From the NCBI GenBank assembly GCA_950295325.1, contig OX485806.1, forward strand, positions 29,636,001 to 29,700,000: 64,000 nucleotides of DNA, given 5' to 3'. Each line of letters starts with the position of its first letter. Within the stretch, counting starts at the first letter, position 1. Origin of the DNA: Polytrichum commune. Lineage: Eukaryota > Streptophyta > Polytrichopsida > Polytrichales > Polytrichaceae. The notes beneath the pieces are model-generated. The model had not been told where the DNA came from. It searched no databases and saw only the letters and a list, made by a program, of their open reading frames with translations. Position numbers and translations under genes: made by a program. Of this stretch, positions 51,201 through 63,100 are shown piece by piece.

Positions 51201-54200
51201 TGCTATGAAATGGATTTTCCACCACCTTCGTGCCGCGGTGGTGTCAAGAGAGGATCATGGAATCGGTTTCGGATTCTCGAGATCCATGTTTTCTGCACGA
51301 TCGATTGAAAGTTTTGCAAAATTTCTACCATTGGTGTTACATGTGCAATTGTTCAGAGTTGCCCAAGGTGTGTGCTTTGGGACTCTGATGCTTCTGGTGT
51401 CCATTTCGTCGTGTGCAGAATTATTGTTTGCTATTCTCGTCATTCTTTGCAATACGTGTTCATTTCGGCGTTGATTCACTCACAATGTAAATTTCTAAAT
51501 GTGCAGCATAACCTTGGTCCTGGAGATAAATCTACGAACAAGAAGAGGTTGTATCAAAGAGAGGTAAGTTCCCGGCTTCCCATAGTCAACGATAACAACA
51601 AGACTCAATGTGCCCATGTGGTGTAAATGAGCACATGCCATGACATTCATGAGCTAATACTATCTTTGATTTCGTTACTTAACACATTCCCAGCTGAATT
51701 ATGAGTGTATAGTGTGTAAAGCATGATATACTCGCGAGCGTTAGCATTGGGTCCTTGAAGCAGGCAAATCTCTTGAATGAAGCACCTGGCAATCTTAAAT
51801 TCGGTTAAAGATGTTGGATGGTGCAAGTTTATGCTTCTTTGGTGCACTTTGATCCTTGTAGAAGGGTCATAGACACATTATCTCATTAATATTATGACAA
51901 TATCATGGATATCAGATTTTTAACAACTTGAAGATACGATAGACCTAATTTCTGTAGATCTTTGATTCCTTGTGTAAAAAAAGTTTATATTACAATATGC
52001 ACTACTTCAAAATGACACTACTAAGCCCACCTCATGAAGTCCGTGGACCCAAGTATATATAGAGCATTGTGCTCCCTCTATTTTTGACCTCCCCAATCCA
52101 TAACATTATTAAGCAATGTGCATTCATTCATGTGGGCCCTGAGAATATAGCCATGGGATGTCCCAATCTGGTGCAAGGAGAATCATATTAAGTTTGAATC
52201 TGCACTAGGTTGGGGCATCCCATGGTTATTTATATTCTCAAGGTCCATTTGAACGAACGTCCAGTGCTAAATACTATTATGTCCAAAGCTAGTTTTACAT
52301 TGAATTTGAGAGGGAGCCAACAAGCATGTATATGAGCCTCCATGTTTCCTTGACATAGGCATCTCTTATACTCTTATAGAAGATATTACAAGCCACCTTG
52401 TTCCGTGTTTAAAACTCCACCAAGAAGTTGTGGCAACTGTAGTTGGCCACTTCCTTTTCTTCTTTTTCTTTTAAAAAGAACAATCTAACCTAGTGGTGAG
52501 TCGCAAAACCCACCTAAATAGAAGGAAACACACCCCAAGAGCTTAGTAATGTTACAAACGAACCATTGATAATTAATAATCTTAAAAACCACAATGATTG
52601 TGTTAAGAACTTGATCATTCACTGACTAAGTATTCAATGTAATTTGCAGCCAAGGTACCATGATGGTAAACTAGACTGGCCGTTTGATCGTGACGAGTGG
52701 AAATACCACTCAAAATTACCAAGGGTATGGCCGAAGTTATCACTTGATTTCCATGGCCTCGATCATTCAAATGTTTTACTTTTTATGATTTTTTATTTTT
52801 CTTTAATCTTATTTTCGATGATAATGTCAAATTGCGGAAGTTGTTCAGGATCCTAAGAGCTTTCCAAGGGACCCAACAACATATGTTCCATTCCCATACC
52901 ATTATGCAGATGAGCCGAAGAAGCCAGGCCACTGTGATTTGAAACAAGGTTGTGTTCTCTCCCTTTCAAATTATTCTTGGATCTCATACTCAACTTGGCC
53001 ATATCAAGATTCAAATGCATTGAGGTAGATGGGTCCTAAATCAAGGCTCTAAAAAGAACTCTCAAAAACTTCACTCATGTTTTCTAACTAGGCTCGGACA
53101 CAAGAGGCTCTAATGAACTCAATCAACAATAATTGTAAAATGTCCTTCGAAGACGGAGGCACCAAACTCTTTTAGTGCCTCTTTGAAGGACTTTGCACAA
53201 AACTGGTGTGCAATTGTTGGAACTAACCATCGGTTTTAGGTTTAGTGTTGATTTTGTGTATTTGCACCTTAATTAATTTATGGATGTGATGTCATTATAA
53301 AAGCCATGAATTGTGAAGTCCATGTGGGAGTGAAGTGGGCCAAAAATGGACACTTTTAAATTTGCACCTGCTTCTCCTTAGATATGAAACACGCAATTAT
53401 AGTTAGATGACTAGCAAATCCAAATCATGCCCACATCCATTTTCCTCATAAAACATAGAGCTCATATGATTACCTCACTCATAATGAAAGTGAATACACT
53501 CTTTTCATATTGAATGATCATTTGCCCAATCCCCCCCCCCCCCCAAATCCTCCAATTATGTTGAGTATTGTACTTAGAACAATTAACTTATCATGAGCAT
53601 GTAGTACAAAATTTCTTTGAAACAAATGTCATTTTCACATCCGTTTGTAGATCTACACCTAACAAATCATGACTCAAATATAGGTGTATGATAAAGATAA
53701 GTTCAACTAAATTAGGCCCACTTTCCTTGTATAAGTTAGATAAGTTTAGATGTTAAGTTTAGAGCTGATGACTGACATTTGGGTGTTGAAATTGAATGTG
53801 TTTATGTTTCCCCAGGACATCCAATAGCACATCAATTCTATCCTGGCAATCCAACGGCGATGCCTGTAGCCGGTGACTTTGGCCGCGTCGATTACCCTCT
53901 TAAACTACATTCCTACCCCCGGGATCCCTCCACTTATGTTCCATTCCCAACTCATTATGCATATGAGCCGGCCAACAAGAACCACAGGCACTGTGAAGTG
54001 AAAGAAGGTGCGCTAACAATTAACGGATTTAAAAAGTTCTAAATTGTGGTTCTTGTTAGCAATTGGCAAGAGTTTTCAATACACAAAAGCATGTCTAATT
54101 TCAATTTTGTATGCAAATGTTATCAAAGTTCAAGGTTTTTTTGGGTGGATGATCACTAACCAATATGGACGCTTGATGTTAAGGTGCCGAAATGCTTATT

Positions 54201-54440
54201 TTGTGAGGTGACACATAGGTTTCTATGGAGGTTCTAGATAGTAATAATGTGACATGCTTACAAGTGATGGTATTTTAGAATCGATGACTGATGCTTTGGT
54301 GTTGTGATTGGGTGCATAATTTTCCAGGACATCAATCTAAGCATGAATTTAATCTCGGTGACCCGAGTAAAATGCCTGCAGCTGGTGACATTGAACCACA
54401 TCCAATGGCACTCATGGGGAGAGCACCCAAGTTGTATTAG
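48183..54440 (+). CDS. Uncharacterised modular Pro/His/Tyr/Trp-rich protein, 8 exons
   Basis: I do not recognise this protein. Exons: 48183-48518, 49984-50166, 51054-51194, 51507-51563, 52650-52724, 52849-52948, 53816-54007, 54328-54440 (stop TAG). All borders are GT-AG, and six of the seven junctions need no frame choice beyond consensus; the total is 398 aa. No signal peptide or membrane helix is visible. It is built from repeated modules: FPRDPTTYVPFPYHYADEP (exon 6) against YPRDPSTYVPFPTHYAYEP (exon 7); endings CDLKQG, CEVKEG and CEVTEQG; linkers NPTAMPVAGD and DPSKMPAAGD; APFATYHNEPM (exon 1) against APFATLHNKAV (exon 3); and PYALWDD against PWALWED. Exon 1 is Lys/Arg/Trp-rich. The modules follow exon borders, suggesting growth by exon duplication. 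The exon 2 acceptor (GCAGTAG|ACA) is the weakest call. It may be a structural or filament-binding protein, but that is a guess. Confidence 0.75.
49829..49855. repeat. AT microsatellite in intron 1 of the modular gene
   Basis: A run of ATATAT with one interruption. Intron 1 (48519-49983) shows nothing else of note apart from a poly-G run near 48881 and a TTTAG-rich tract. Confidence 0.85.
50243..50330. repeat. Dispersed repeat, family 3, copy 2
   Basis: It matches 15156-15250 over CATTATTCAGATCCAT, ACAGTGTTATGTGGGACTGA and TTCCACA. It lies in intron 2 of the modular gene, 76 bases after the exon 2 donor. Confidence 0.6.
53531..53544. repeat. Poly-C run
   Basis: Fourteen consecutive C bases in intron 6 of the modular gene. 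Length in such runs is prone to sequencing error. Confidence 0.9.
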
Positions 54441-55499
54441 GAAACATAGGTGACAAGAAATATAAAGACCTATGAAATGTTCAACATTTCAAATCTATAT
54501 AAAGGGTGGTTCTAGCATAGAGCTAACTAAGGATATGTAAGAAACTTGTGTAGACCTAAAATAGGGTGAGGTTTTTAGTGTGTCCCATGGATTACTTCCA
54601 CAACACCTCTTACTCTAATCTTTTAGCTTGGCCTGTGCACGTGGCACCCGTGGAATGCACTATGTAATGGTTGTGAGACATGGTTGGTAAATAGGTAGGC
54701 CATTTATACCTTTGTAAAACCTACTCATCAAAGGGCGAACAACTTCACCGACTGTAAATTAAATGTGTATGGGTTTGTGTTGTACCATTACTGGCACCCA
54801 TGCATTTGAAAGCATTTGTAAGTAATTTGGTTTTGGAAAGTTTGCAAGTGTGAACTTGTCTTACCTCCATGGCACTTGGATAATCTTGGTTGGTATGTAA
54901 GTTGCTTTATGTCGCTCATTTAGGTCAGACTCATTGCTAAAGAATGGAGTTCTTTCCACCCCAAGGGACAACAACTTAGTAAGTACATTTACCTCCAGGA
55001 CTTTTTAACTATGAACATGAAGCATACTTGAAGCAACCATTAACATCATCCCAAAGCAAAATCATCATCATTGTCTACCACACCTCAAATCATAGACTTG
55101 ATGTTGAAACTAGCTAGTGGCTTGACTATCCCACTCCCTAGAGGTAACAATTTATGCCACTTTTGTTCTTACATTGTAGTTGAAAATGAAGCACATTTTA
55201 CGTTAAGAGTGTCCCACTTTATAACTCCTTTGCACTTTGATATAGGTTTCTTCCCCTATTTCAAATTGTACTAGACAATTTGTCAACTCTATCTTCTAAT
55301 TGAATCATCAAGTTGATATTAGTTGCTATCTCATGGAGGCCCCTGCACTCCATTATTCTAGGGAATTAGTCTTTTTGGCGCCATCTCCTTGTAGCTTCAT
55401 GGACTTTAAAATTGATATCATTCACTTCATTTCATTTTCCTACCTTTTCACATACAACACTTTTGATCCATCCAAATTTCAATAGTATGTAAGGTATAA
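54441..55499. other. 3' flank of the modular gene, no further gene seen
   Basis: AT-rich, with small frames at 55071-55274 and 55300-55485 that have no recognisable domain. The gene's 3' untranslated region should lie in the first few hundred bases. Confidence 0.5.
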
Positions 55500-55746
55500 G
55501 GGTCACTTCACATATGAGACTGCACGCCGAAAAGCTCAAAGAAATTATCATGGATGAAATTTCTACATGGATTCCTACATGAAAGATTAAATAATGCTTC
55601 ATGGTTTGACATAATTTGCATCATGCCGACCAAATAGACTTGACACAAATTCCGGCCAACCATGTCAGCGGCACAACCTTTGAATGAGAATCAAGGGCCC
55701 TCACACTTACACGGCCACAACCCTTGGCTCAAGTGGAAAGTGGCCC
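55500..55746. mobile_element. Tourist-like MITE, shorter copy
   Basis: A 247-bp element beginning GGGTCACTTCACATATGAGA and ending GGAAAGTGGCCC, the same termini as 11675-12170. The flanks TAA (left) and TAG (right) fit a decayed 3-bp duplication. Inner sequence is only loosely similar, so this is a deletion derivative or an old relative. Confidence 0.68.
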
Positions 55747-55857
55747 TAGTGTCTATGAAGTACCTAATAGAAGTCTAATGCCTCCACATAATGACATTGT
55801 CCTAAACCCAATCCAGTATCACACATGATTCCTTGAGATCCCCTTCCTTGAGTATTG

Positions 55858-55891
<34 letters not shown>

Positions 55892-57107
55892 TTTGTTGCA
55901 AATGCTCAAGATTTAACTCAAAATGGGACTCAGTTTCAAATGATCGCGAAATATCATTTGGAATAATTATCTCAATATCACAATGGGACTCTCAGTTTAT
56001 TTGGTACATTTAAGAAATTTCGACCACTCTACAGTACATCCAATTTAAACCAATCTTATCAAGTTTCTCATAAAACAAAGGAACTGATTTTTGTGAAATT
56101 TAAAAATTTCCTTACAGAAGGACCAAAAGCATCTTATGTATTCTTGACCATATGGATGTGATCCTTTGATGGTGCCTCAAAATTCCTCTGTTGTAATAGT
56201 CCAGAAGGTACCTATGATAATGTCAATTTGTATCCCCCTCATGCCTATATTTGAGTGGTATGTGGTTAGGTGTGGATCTAATAATGGACACCACAGAAAC
56301 ATGTGTTTAATAGAGATTGAACTATGTGCTCAAACTTTGATAAACAAATTTAATGCTCAATTGTCAGCATAATTGAGGAGACCTATATTGCTTGAACACT
56401 TTTGACTTTAAAACATCATAGCACCAACAGGGGAATCTGGAAAATTACATTCATTGATGTTAAAATCTCATAGCACATTTACGACTCCAAGAAAACCCCT
56501 AACTTTGAAATCCGAGTTGAGAAACATGGCAAACAACAAAAACTTACCATCCAAGACACTAAACCTTACAAACACCTCAAAAACAATAGCCACCATGCAA
56601 CCAATCAACCAAAAGTGGGTAATCTGAGAGAAGTGTGACCGATGTTCTTCATCTGTACATCTGATTCATAACATGTTACATGACCCCACCATGCTGCGTC
56701 TTAGCAGACAATTAACAATCTCCAAAAACTGGCGAGCCACAAAGCTTAATGTACTGAAGGACACAAATTGCATGTGTTTTTCTACTCTAATTAACTCTGC
56801 TGAACAGTACAGTTGTATTGTTTTTGATTGCTTGTGCATTCTACACATCTACAACATATCCAGACCTGGTATGTATTCGTGTTTTCATTTAATTTGATTG
56901 GGTTTGACAAGCCAAGCTGAGAGAATGGACTATCAAATTGGACCATCAAATGCTGTTGAAAGGGTATACAAGATTCCAAAGCCGAAAGTGACGACGCTAT
57001 CTCAAATGATGTTGCCGTTTGATGTACAAGTGGCAAACCGCGCAGAACTAAACAGTAGCTCTCACCTTTTTTTCCTTCTCCTTTTTTCTTCCCAGCAATT
57101 TGAAACC
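55747..57107. other. Intergenic between two convergent genes
   Basis: No gene recognised. There is an AT microsatellite at about 55860-55889. The rightmost part should hold the 3' untranslated region of the minus-strand KEA gene. Confidence 0.5.
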
Positions 57108-60100
57108 TCATGGTACAGCTACAATGCCTTCCTCGGCACCACGCTCAGATGCACCATTATCTTTGACAGGTGCTTCTGCTAAAACAGCCTTGATTTTGAC
57201 AGCAACGCGGGAGGAGCCATACCCAAGTGAGGTTCCACTTGCCTCCGACAGCTTCACATTGACAGGAATATAATCAAATAACATGGTGAAGTGCAGCGAG
57301 GAGGAAAATAAAGCATTGAAGCATATTTATACATGCAATAAAGCAATAAAGTGAACTATAAGATCTATATATACAATTTCTATGAGTCTCATTGAGTCTT
57401 TAAATCATAATTTTTATATTCATGGGTTTCAACACTTGTTTGAGTACATTATCTTTTGTGAAGGAGAATAATCAAGATAAACTCAGTAATTTGATCATCA
57501 CATATAAGTATGAATTTGCATCCCAGAACACCCAAGCCTTTGATAACATCAAGGTATTCTACCTATATAAAAAGTGCACTTAACAAACAAGTTGATTTCA
57601 GATAGGACCATTTTTTTAACAATTACTTAAAAATGGTAGGATGTAGTTCAAATACACATTTTTGTGCATGGAGAGGCCTGGAGTGGGCCTCTCAGACATT
57701 CAGGGGTTCAACGCATCAAATGCGGATCTTGCATGAAGAACAAAGTCAACACAATCCTGCGAACCCTTTCACACTGGAGAGGTCGAGAGCTCAAGGAAAG
57801 GAGCCTTCTCATTGACGGAAAGGAGCCTCTTGTGCATGATTGTTCACTCAAATCCACTTTACACCTAAGCTCTCGACTTGAGAGCTTGAACTTTTTACCA
57901 AGCTTACAATGCTTGGATGGTGTAAGCTTTGATGAGTCCCATGTGAAACAACTATGACAAGCACTCAGTCAAAATCTTAAGCTACCTCCACAAGGTTCCT
58001 TAGGAATGTCAAAGAGGTCAGGCACTCATTTTGTGGCCCCAACCAATAGACTTTTATGCATTCTTTGACTTGTCATAAATGATGCTTTGTTTGGTATCGC
58101 TCCCCCCTTGATATCTCACTTTGACCATGGCCACTTTACACTTAGCTCAATCTATCCACAGCTTGAAGATTGGCGAAGCTCTCAGTACTTTAGACTTTGA
58201 ATGAAAGCTTGTCAACATCCAAAAGTTGCAAGTTGCAACTTTCAACTCGAGCTCTGGCATAAAGGGGGACTAAATATCACTGACGTCCTTGGCATTGACA
58301 GTAAAAATGGGTTTACATTCAGGTCCAGGTCCAAGAAACTTAGGGTAGAAAAACAGTCCTCAATGGACCTTACTTTTGAACTCAGGATTGAACCAGGCTT
58401 GAAGATTGGTTTCTCAAACTAGAAAGAGTACTTTCATGAGTTAGGACTGACGAGATTTGGCAAGTGATGCCACATAAGTGACACTCCATTTGGTCATACG
58501 TTGGACCTGGACCGTAGTGTAAACTCCTTGCATCCAAAAATCTGATCTCGACCAACAAGATCACTTAAATTTGGAGTTTCTTTGGTCTTGGACCCTACTG
58601 TAAACCCACCCTAATGCTTGTCAACATAGAATAAAACGCCCATGTATTGCACTCGTCAATGTAAATGTACCTCGGTGAGTTCTGAAAGGTGGCGGTTCCG
58701 GAACTCATCAATTGCTGCTGCAATTTCTGATGCTGGCAACTTTGCCTGTAACAACAGCAAGAAAGAGAAATGAAGATCAAAAAGTCATCTAACATTGCCT
58801 ATTCATAAGGTGCAATTATGTGTATTTGTACCCAAAACCAACATTATGTACCAGTCATACATTTGGGTGGTTCAAATGTGTGACAATTGTAAGTAGCGTT
58901 GCTTCTGGGTTTGTATGTCTTTTAGATGACAAATGAAAAGGCTACCCACAAAAGTATACCTTGTGAATCAACACTAAAGTATTCCTTTCATTCAACATGA
59001 CTTCTGGTCAGTAGTTGGTTGATTTGCATACAACACCTTCCATGTTTTGTAACTTTTCGGGGCATGCTTGGAAGGTAGTATGAAGGTTTGAGCAAAGAAC
59101 ATTCTATACCAGTGCATTCAGGGTCAAAATCAATTTGGCATGCCCAGAGGCAGTATACTGAGTTTGGCCCTCAATGAACAGAAATAGGTTGCTCTTTATT
59201 CACTCGAAACACTACCTCCAAGCATACACCACAAATGGAAGAAATTATTGATTTAGTATGCAAAACAACCAATGGGAAATCATCAAGGACCAACTCCTAA
59301 CAAAAATTCCTGTTGAACAAGATTGTGCAAAACACACAAACTTTACCTGGGAAAGAACTGCAGCTGCAAGCTGCAAACTGGGCTCCAAAGTTTCTGGCAC
59401 AACCTGGAATTACCACATCCAAGCAATAATTGCATCACTATATTGTATATCATTTTTGTTCACTAACTCTGCTGCCAAATTTTCAAACATGAACTGGCTG
59501 GTCCCATACATGTCTAACAGAGTAGGCGATCCATCAAAACATGTGCAAACAATTTGGTACAATGTTCCAGTATGTTCAATTCACCAAATGAGCTATCTAG
59601 TCCATCTACTCAAAATCAGACAGGAGCTTCCAAAGTTACATTTTGTGTTGTTCATATCTTGCTTGATTGTTAATCAAATGACGTCAATGAGGAGTCTCTG
59701 TTGTAGCATTTCTCAAACTCTTTCCAACAATTTACACGCATCAAATGCCACCTAAGCATTTGAACACAATGAGCCCCCAAAGATCCTACACATTGTCATG
59801 GCCTTCACATGACTGATTTTTAAGGGTACAAGACTACCTCCCTTGACCATATTGATGTATTTATGGTTGATCTATTTGCAAAGATGCATGCAAGAAAATG
59901 TGGTCCACAAGAATTGAAGCAATTCTCATAAGGTAAGAAACATACCGCAGTTGCTCCAGCCTTCTCGAGAGTCATACCGTGATCTACATCATGGGCTCGA
60001 ACAAAAGTTTTTACTTGAGGAAAGTGCTTGCTAAGAGCCCAAACTGTTCGATAATTTGCTCCAGGAGTATCTAATGCAATAACTGCAGCTGCTGCACGTT

Positions 60101-63100
60101 CTGCACCAACTTTGTGAAGTATCTGCAACCATGAGATGATTTGCTGTGAGTCTTGCAAAATGAAACCAAGTGTTCAAGCATTATACACAGTGAGAAGCAT
60201 AGTTTCATAATCGTATAGGCAATTCAGAGACACACATTCCATTCTTAAGTGGCCTACTTTAGACTCCGGTGCAAATGGAATGTTTCTTAGATTTTCTGGA
60301 TAACCCTAAGAATGATTGATTTCATTTCGGACACACCTCTTCCATTACATTGTGGTAGATGCAAGAAGGCTTTGTGTCCAAAGATAGGCAACAATGAGGT
60401 GTTCACTACTTGGTGTTATTGCATGTTGTCAAGAACCTTAATTCTTGAAAATTCATAGTTGATGCTAGAATAGAAAGAGAGTTCCTTACACAAGCTTAAA
60501 AATGCTGTGTGTACTCACCAGAAGCCAACTAAGGAAAAATCATAAATTCTTGACATCGCATTCAAGTAACATTGATCACATTGTCTGCATTCCCATACAA
60601 ATTTAAAATAAGATATGTTATGAGGCTTCTTATGAATATTTTCATTTTGGATGCATGTTGACACTATTTGGGTAGAAATTTACCTCCCGGCTTCCTGCAT
60701 CTCCAAAGAAGACAGGCAGGTCCATGGCACGACCCATGCTTACACGCTCACTGCCATTATTGACCACCTGAACTTTGTAAGCAATGTTTAAAGAAAACAA
60801 ATAGACACATACATGAAATAGTAGCCTTCTGTTTGTACATTAGGATTGACTTTTCTTTTGATGATATTGAATATATTTCAAGTGCTGTTCATCATCTATA
60901 ACTGGCATTCATGAAAAGCTTGATCTTACTTTAGCACTTCTACAAATAAAGTTATAATGTTGGGATTCGTGCACACACCTTCGCACATCAAGTGCAACAA
61001 ATGGTATCAGCCGCTCTGACAAAAGCTGGGAAATTATCTGCATATTATCAGGATACAGACCATTAGTACAACTATTCACTGTAAGTTCCAAAGACCACTT
61101 TCTTATCACCATCACTACTTATGCGTCAAGAGTAAGGTTTCTTCTTTCTTATGTCAAGAGTTATTCATTATGTATAAAAATATATGAGAAGAATTTAAAC
61201 ATGGGTTGCAAGTCAAACCTGGCCAACGCGACCAAAGCCACAAATAATAATGTGACCTTGAAGATCATCTGTCTGCGCCACAGAACAAAGAAATGTCAGC
61301 CCATATCTTTTGTGTCCTATGATGATCCAAGCACTGTAGGGTGTTGTCCAGTTTGACATAAAAGATTTATTTTCTTGAAGAGATTAGGCACGTATCATAT
61401 CCACATTAGTCAAGACCCATTGAATCCTACATGGAAATTAAGGTTGAGAATTTTGGGTTTAATGTAAAGTACCTCATTTTCAGCTGGCAATAGGCTACGA
61501 ACATCTTGTTGTTCAAAGCGACTTGCAATTAATTGACCTCCAGCTGCAAGCCATGGGGTGATTGCCATAGACAGCCCCGTGACTAAAAACAGTAGAGATG
61601 ACATTTCTGCAGTCATAATGCCCTGCACACATGTGAAAAACATCTCACTTGTGAGAAAAATGTTATTGCGACTTGAGTGTGAAAATATTTATGAGAGGGA
61701 GCTTGTTGGTTACTGATGTATAAAAATCACTCAAAGAAATACCCAAACATTATAGAGTTCTCCTCCAACTCGAGATGACTTTTGGTCAGGAGTTGGTAGT
61801 TTACAACACCTTCCATGTTCAGTAAGTTTGCGGTGCATGCTTAGAGATAGTGTGGAGGTTTAAACAAAGAACAATCTATATTGGTTCATTGCAGGTCAAA
61901 CTCATGTTGGCATGCCAAGAGGTGCGAAAATGAGTTGGCCCTCAATGACTGGAAATAGGTTGCTATTCATTCAGATTCAAACACTACCTCTGATCATGCA
62001 CCACAAGTGGAAAGAGATTATTGAAATTGCACGTAAAACAACCAATAGAGTGCCAACTCCTGACAAAAAGTCCCATTGCGTTAAAGGATAACTCTATTAT
62101 GAGCTCATGATCTTCCATAGGAATTGGTTTCAAAGTAGGAGCTTGCCTGATTTACAGCTTCGCCAAAAGCAACGAAGGCAAACTCTCCTCCTGGTGCAAG
62201 GAGAAGCCCCGCACGAACAGCTGCCACGGTTGAAAGACCAAAGTAGCGGCCCACACCAGTCACAAGCAAGGTTTTGCCTCCAATTAAAAGAGTAAGTGCT
62301 CCCATAATAGTAGGAAACTTGGCCACAAACAACTTTGGGTCGATGGACATACCCACCTGCAAAGAAAGCAAGGTCATTATTATGACGTGAACAATCTGAG
62401 TAAGTGCCACCTACAATGGAAAAGCAAGGCATCATGGATGACTTCAAGAAATACACTCCTTAACCCTTAAACATCAACTAAGACTCGACAGGAGCTTGGA
62501 GACAGCAAAAATGACATTTTGTTGTCAATAACTTCATCTCTAGTCATTTCTTATTAAACTCACCCTTATTGAACTAGCTTTTCCAATTGAAGGAATAAGT
62601 TGAAAGTAGTAAAAAGCAGTCAAATACATGAAGAAACAAAACATAAAATTCTATGGGATATCTGGTATTCCTAGCTGCCATATGTACCCATGAATGTATC
62701 TTTTTGTTGTTTTGAACTGTGTTGTGCATAAAACTGTGTGAACCTTGTAGCAAACTTTCATACAAAAATCCTCGCTATAATTTATTTATATGAGTACTTG
62801 CAATCAAAATCTATTACATGGTTTCGTAGCATGTCAAGATTTTAAGTTTAGCTAATGACCGTATCGATGTCACCTTTTAAGTTAGTGTAAACAGAATTTC
62901 AGTGTTGAAAGTCTTTCATCTTAAGTCATCTCAATTCTCAAGTTACAACCTTCGACCCTTAAGGGTTGATCGAATAGATGCTTGCAAAATCATGGAGGAC
63001 AATCATGCGCTAATATCTAAAAACAAAATTGTGTCCCTGCTACCGTTCTGCAGAAGAAATAAGAATGGTGATGGTTGATTTCAGAAATTCTGCAATTACA

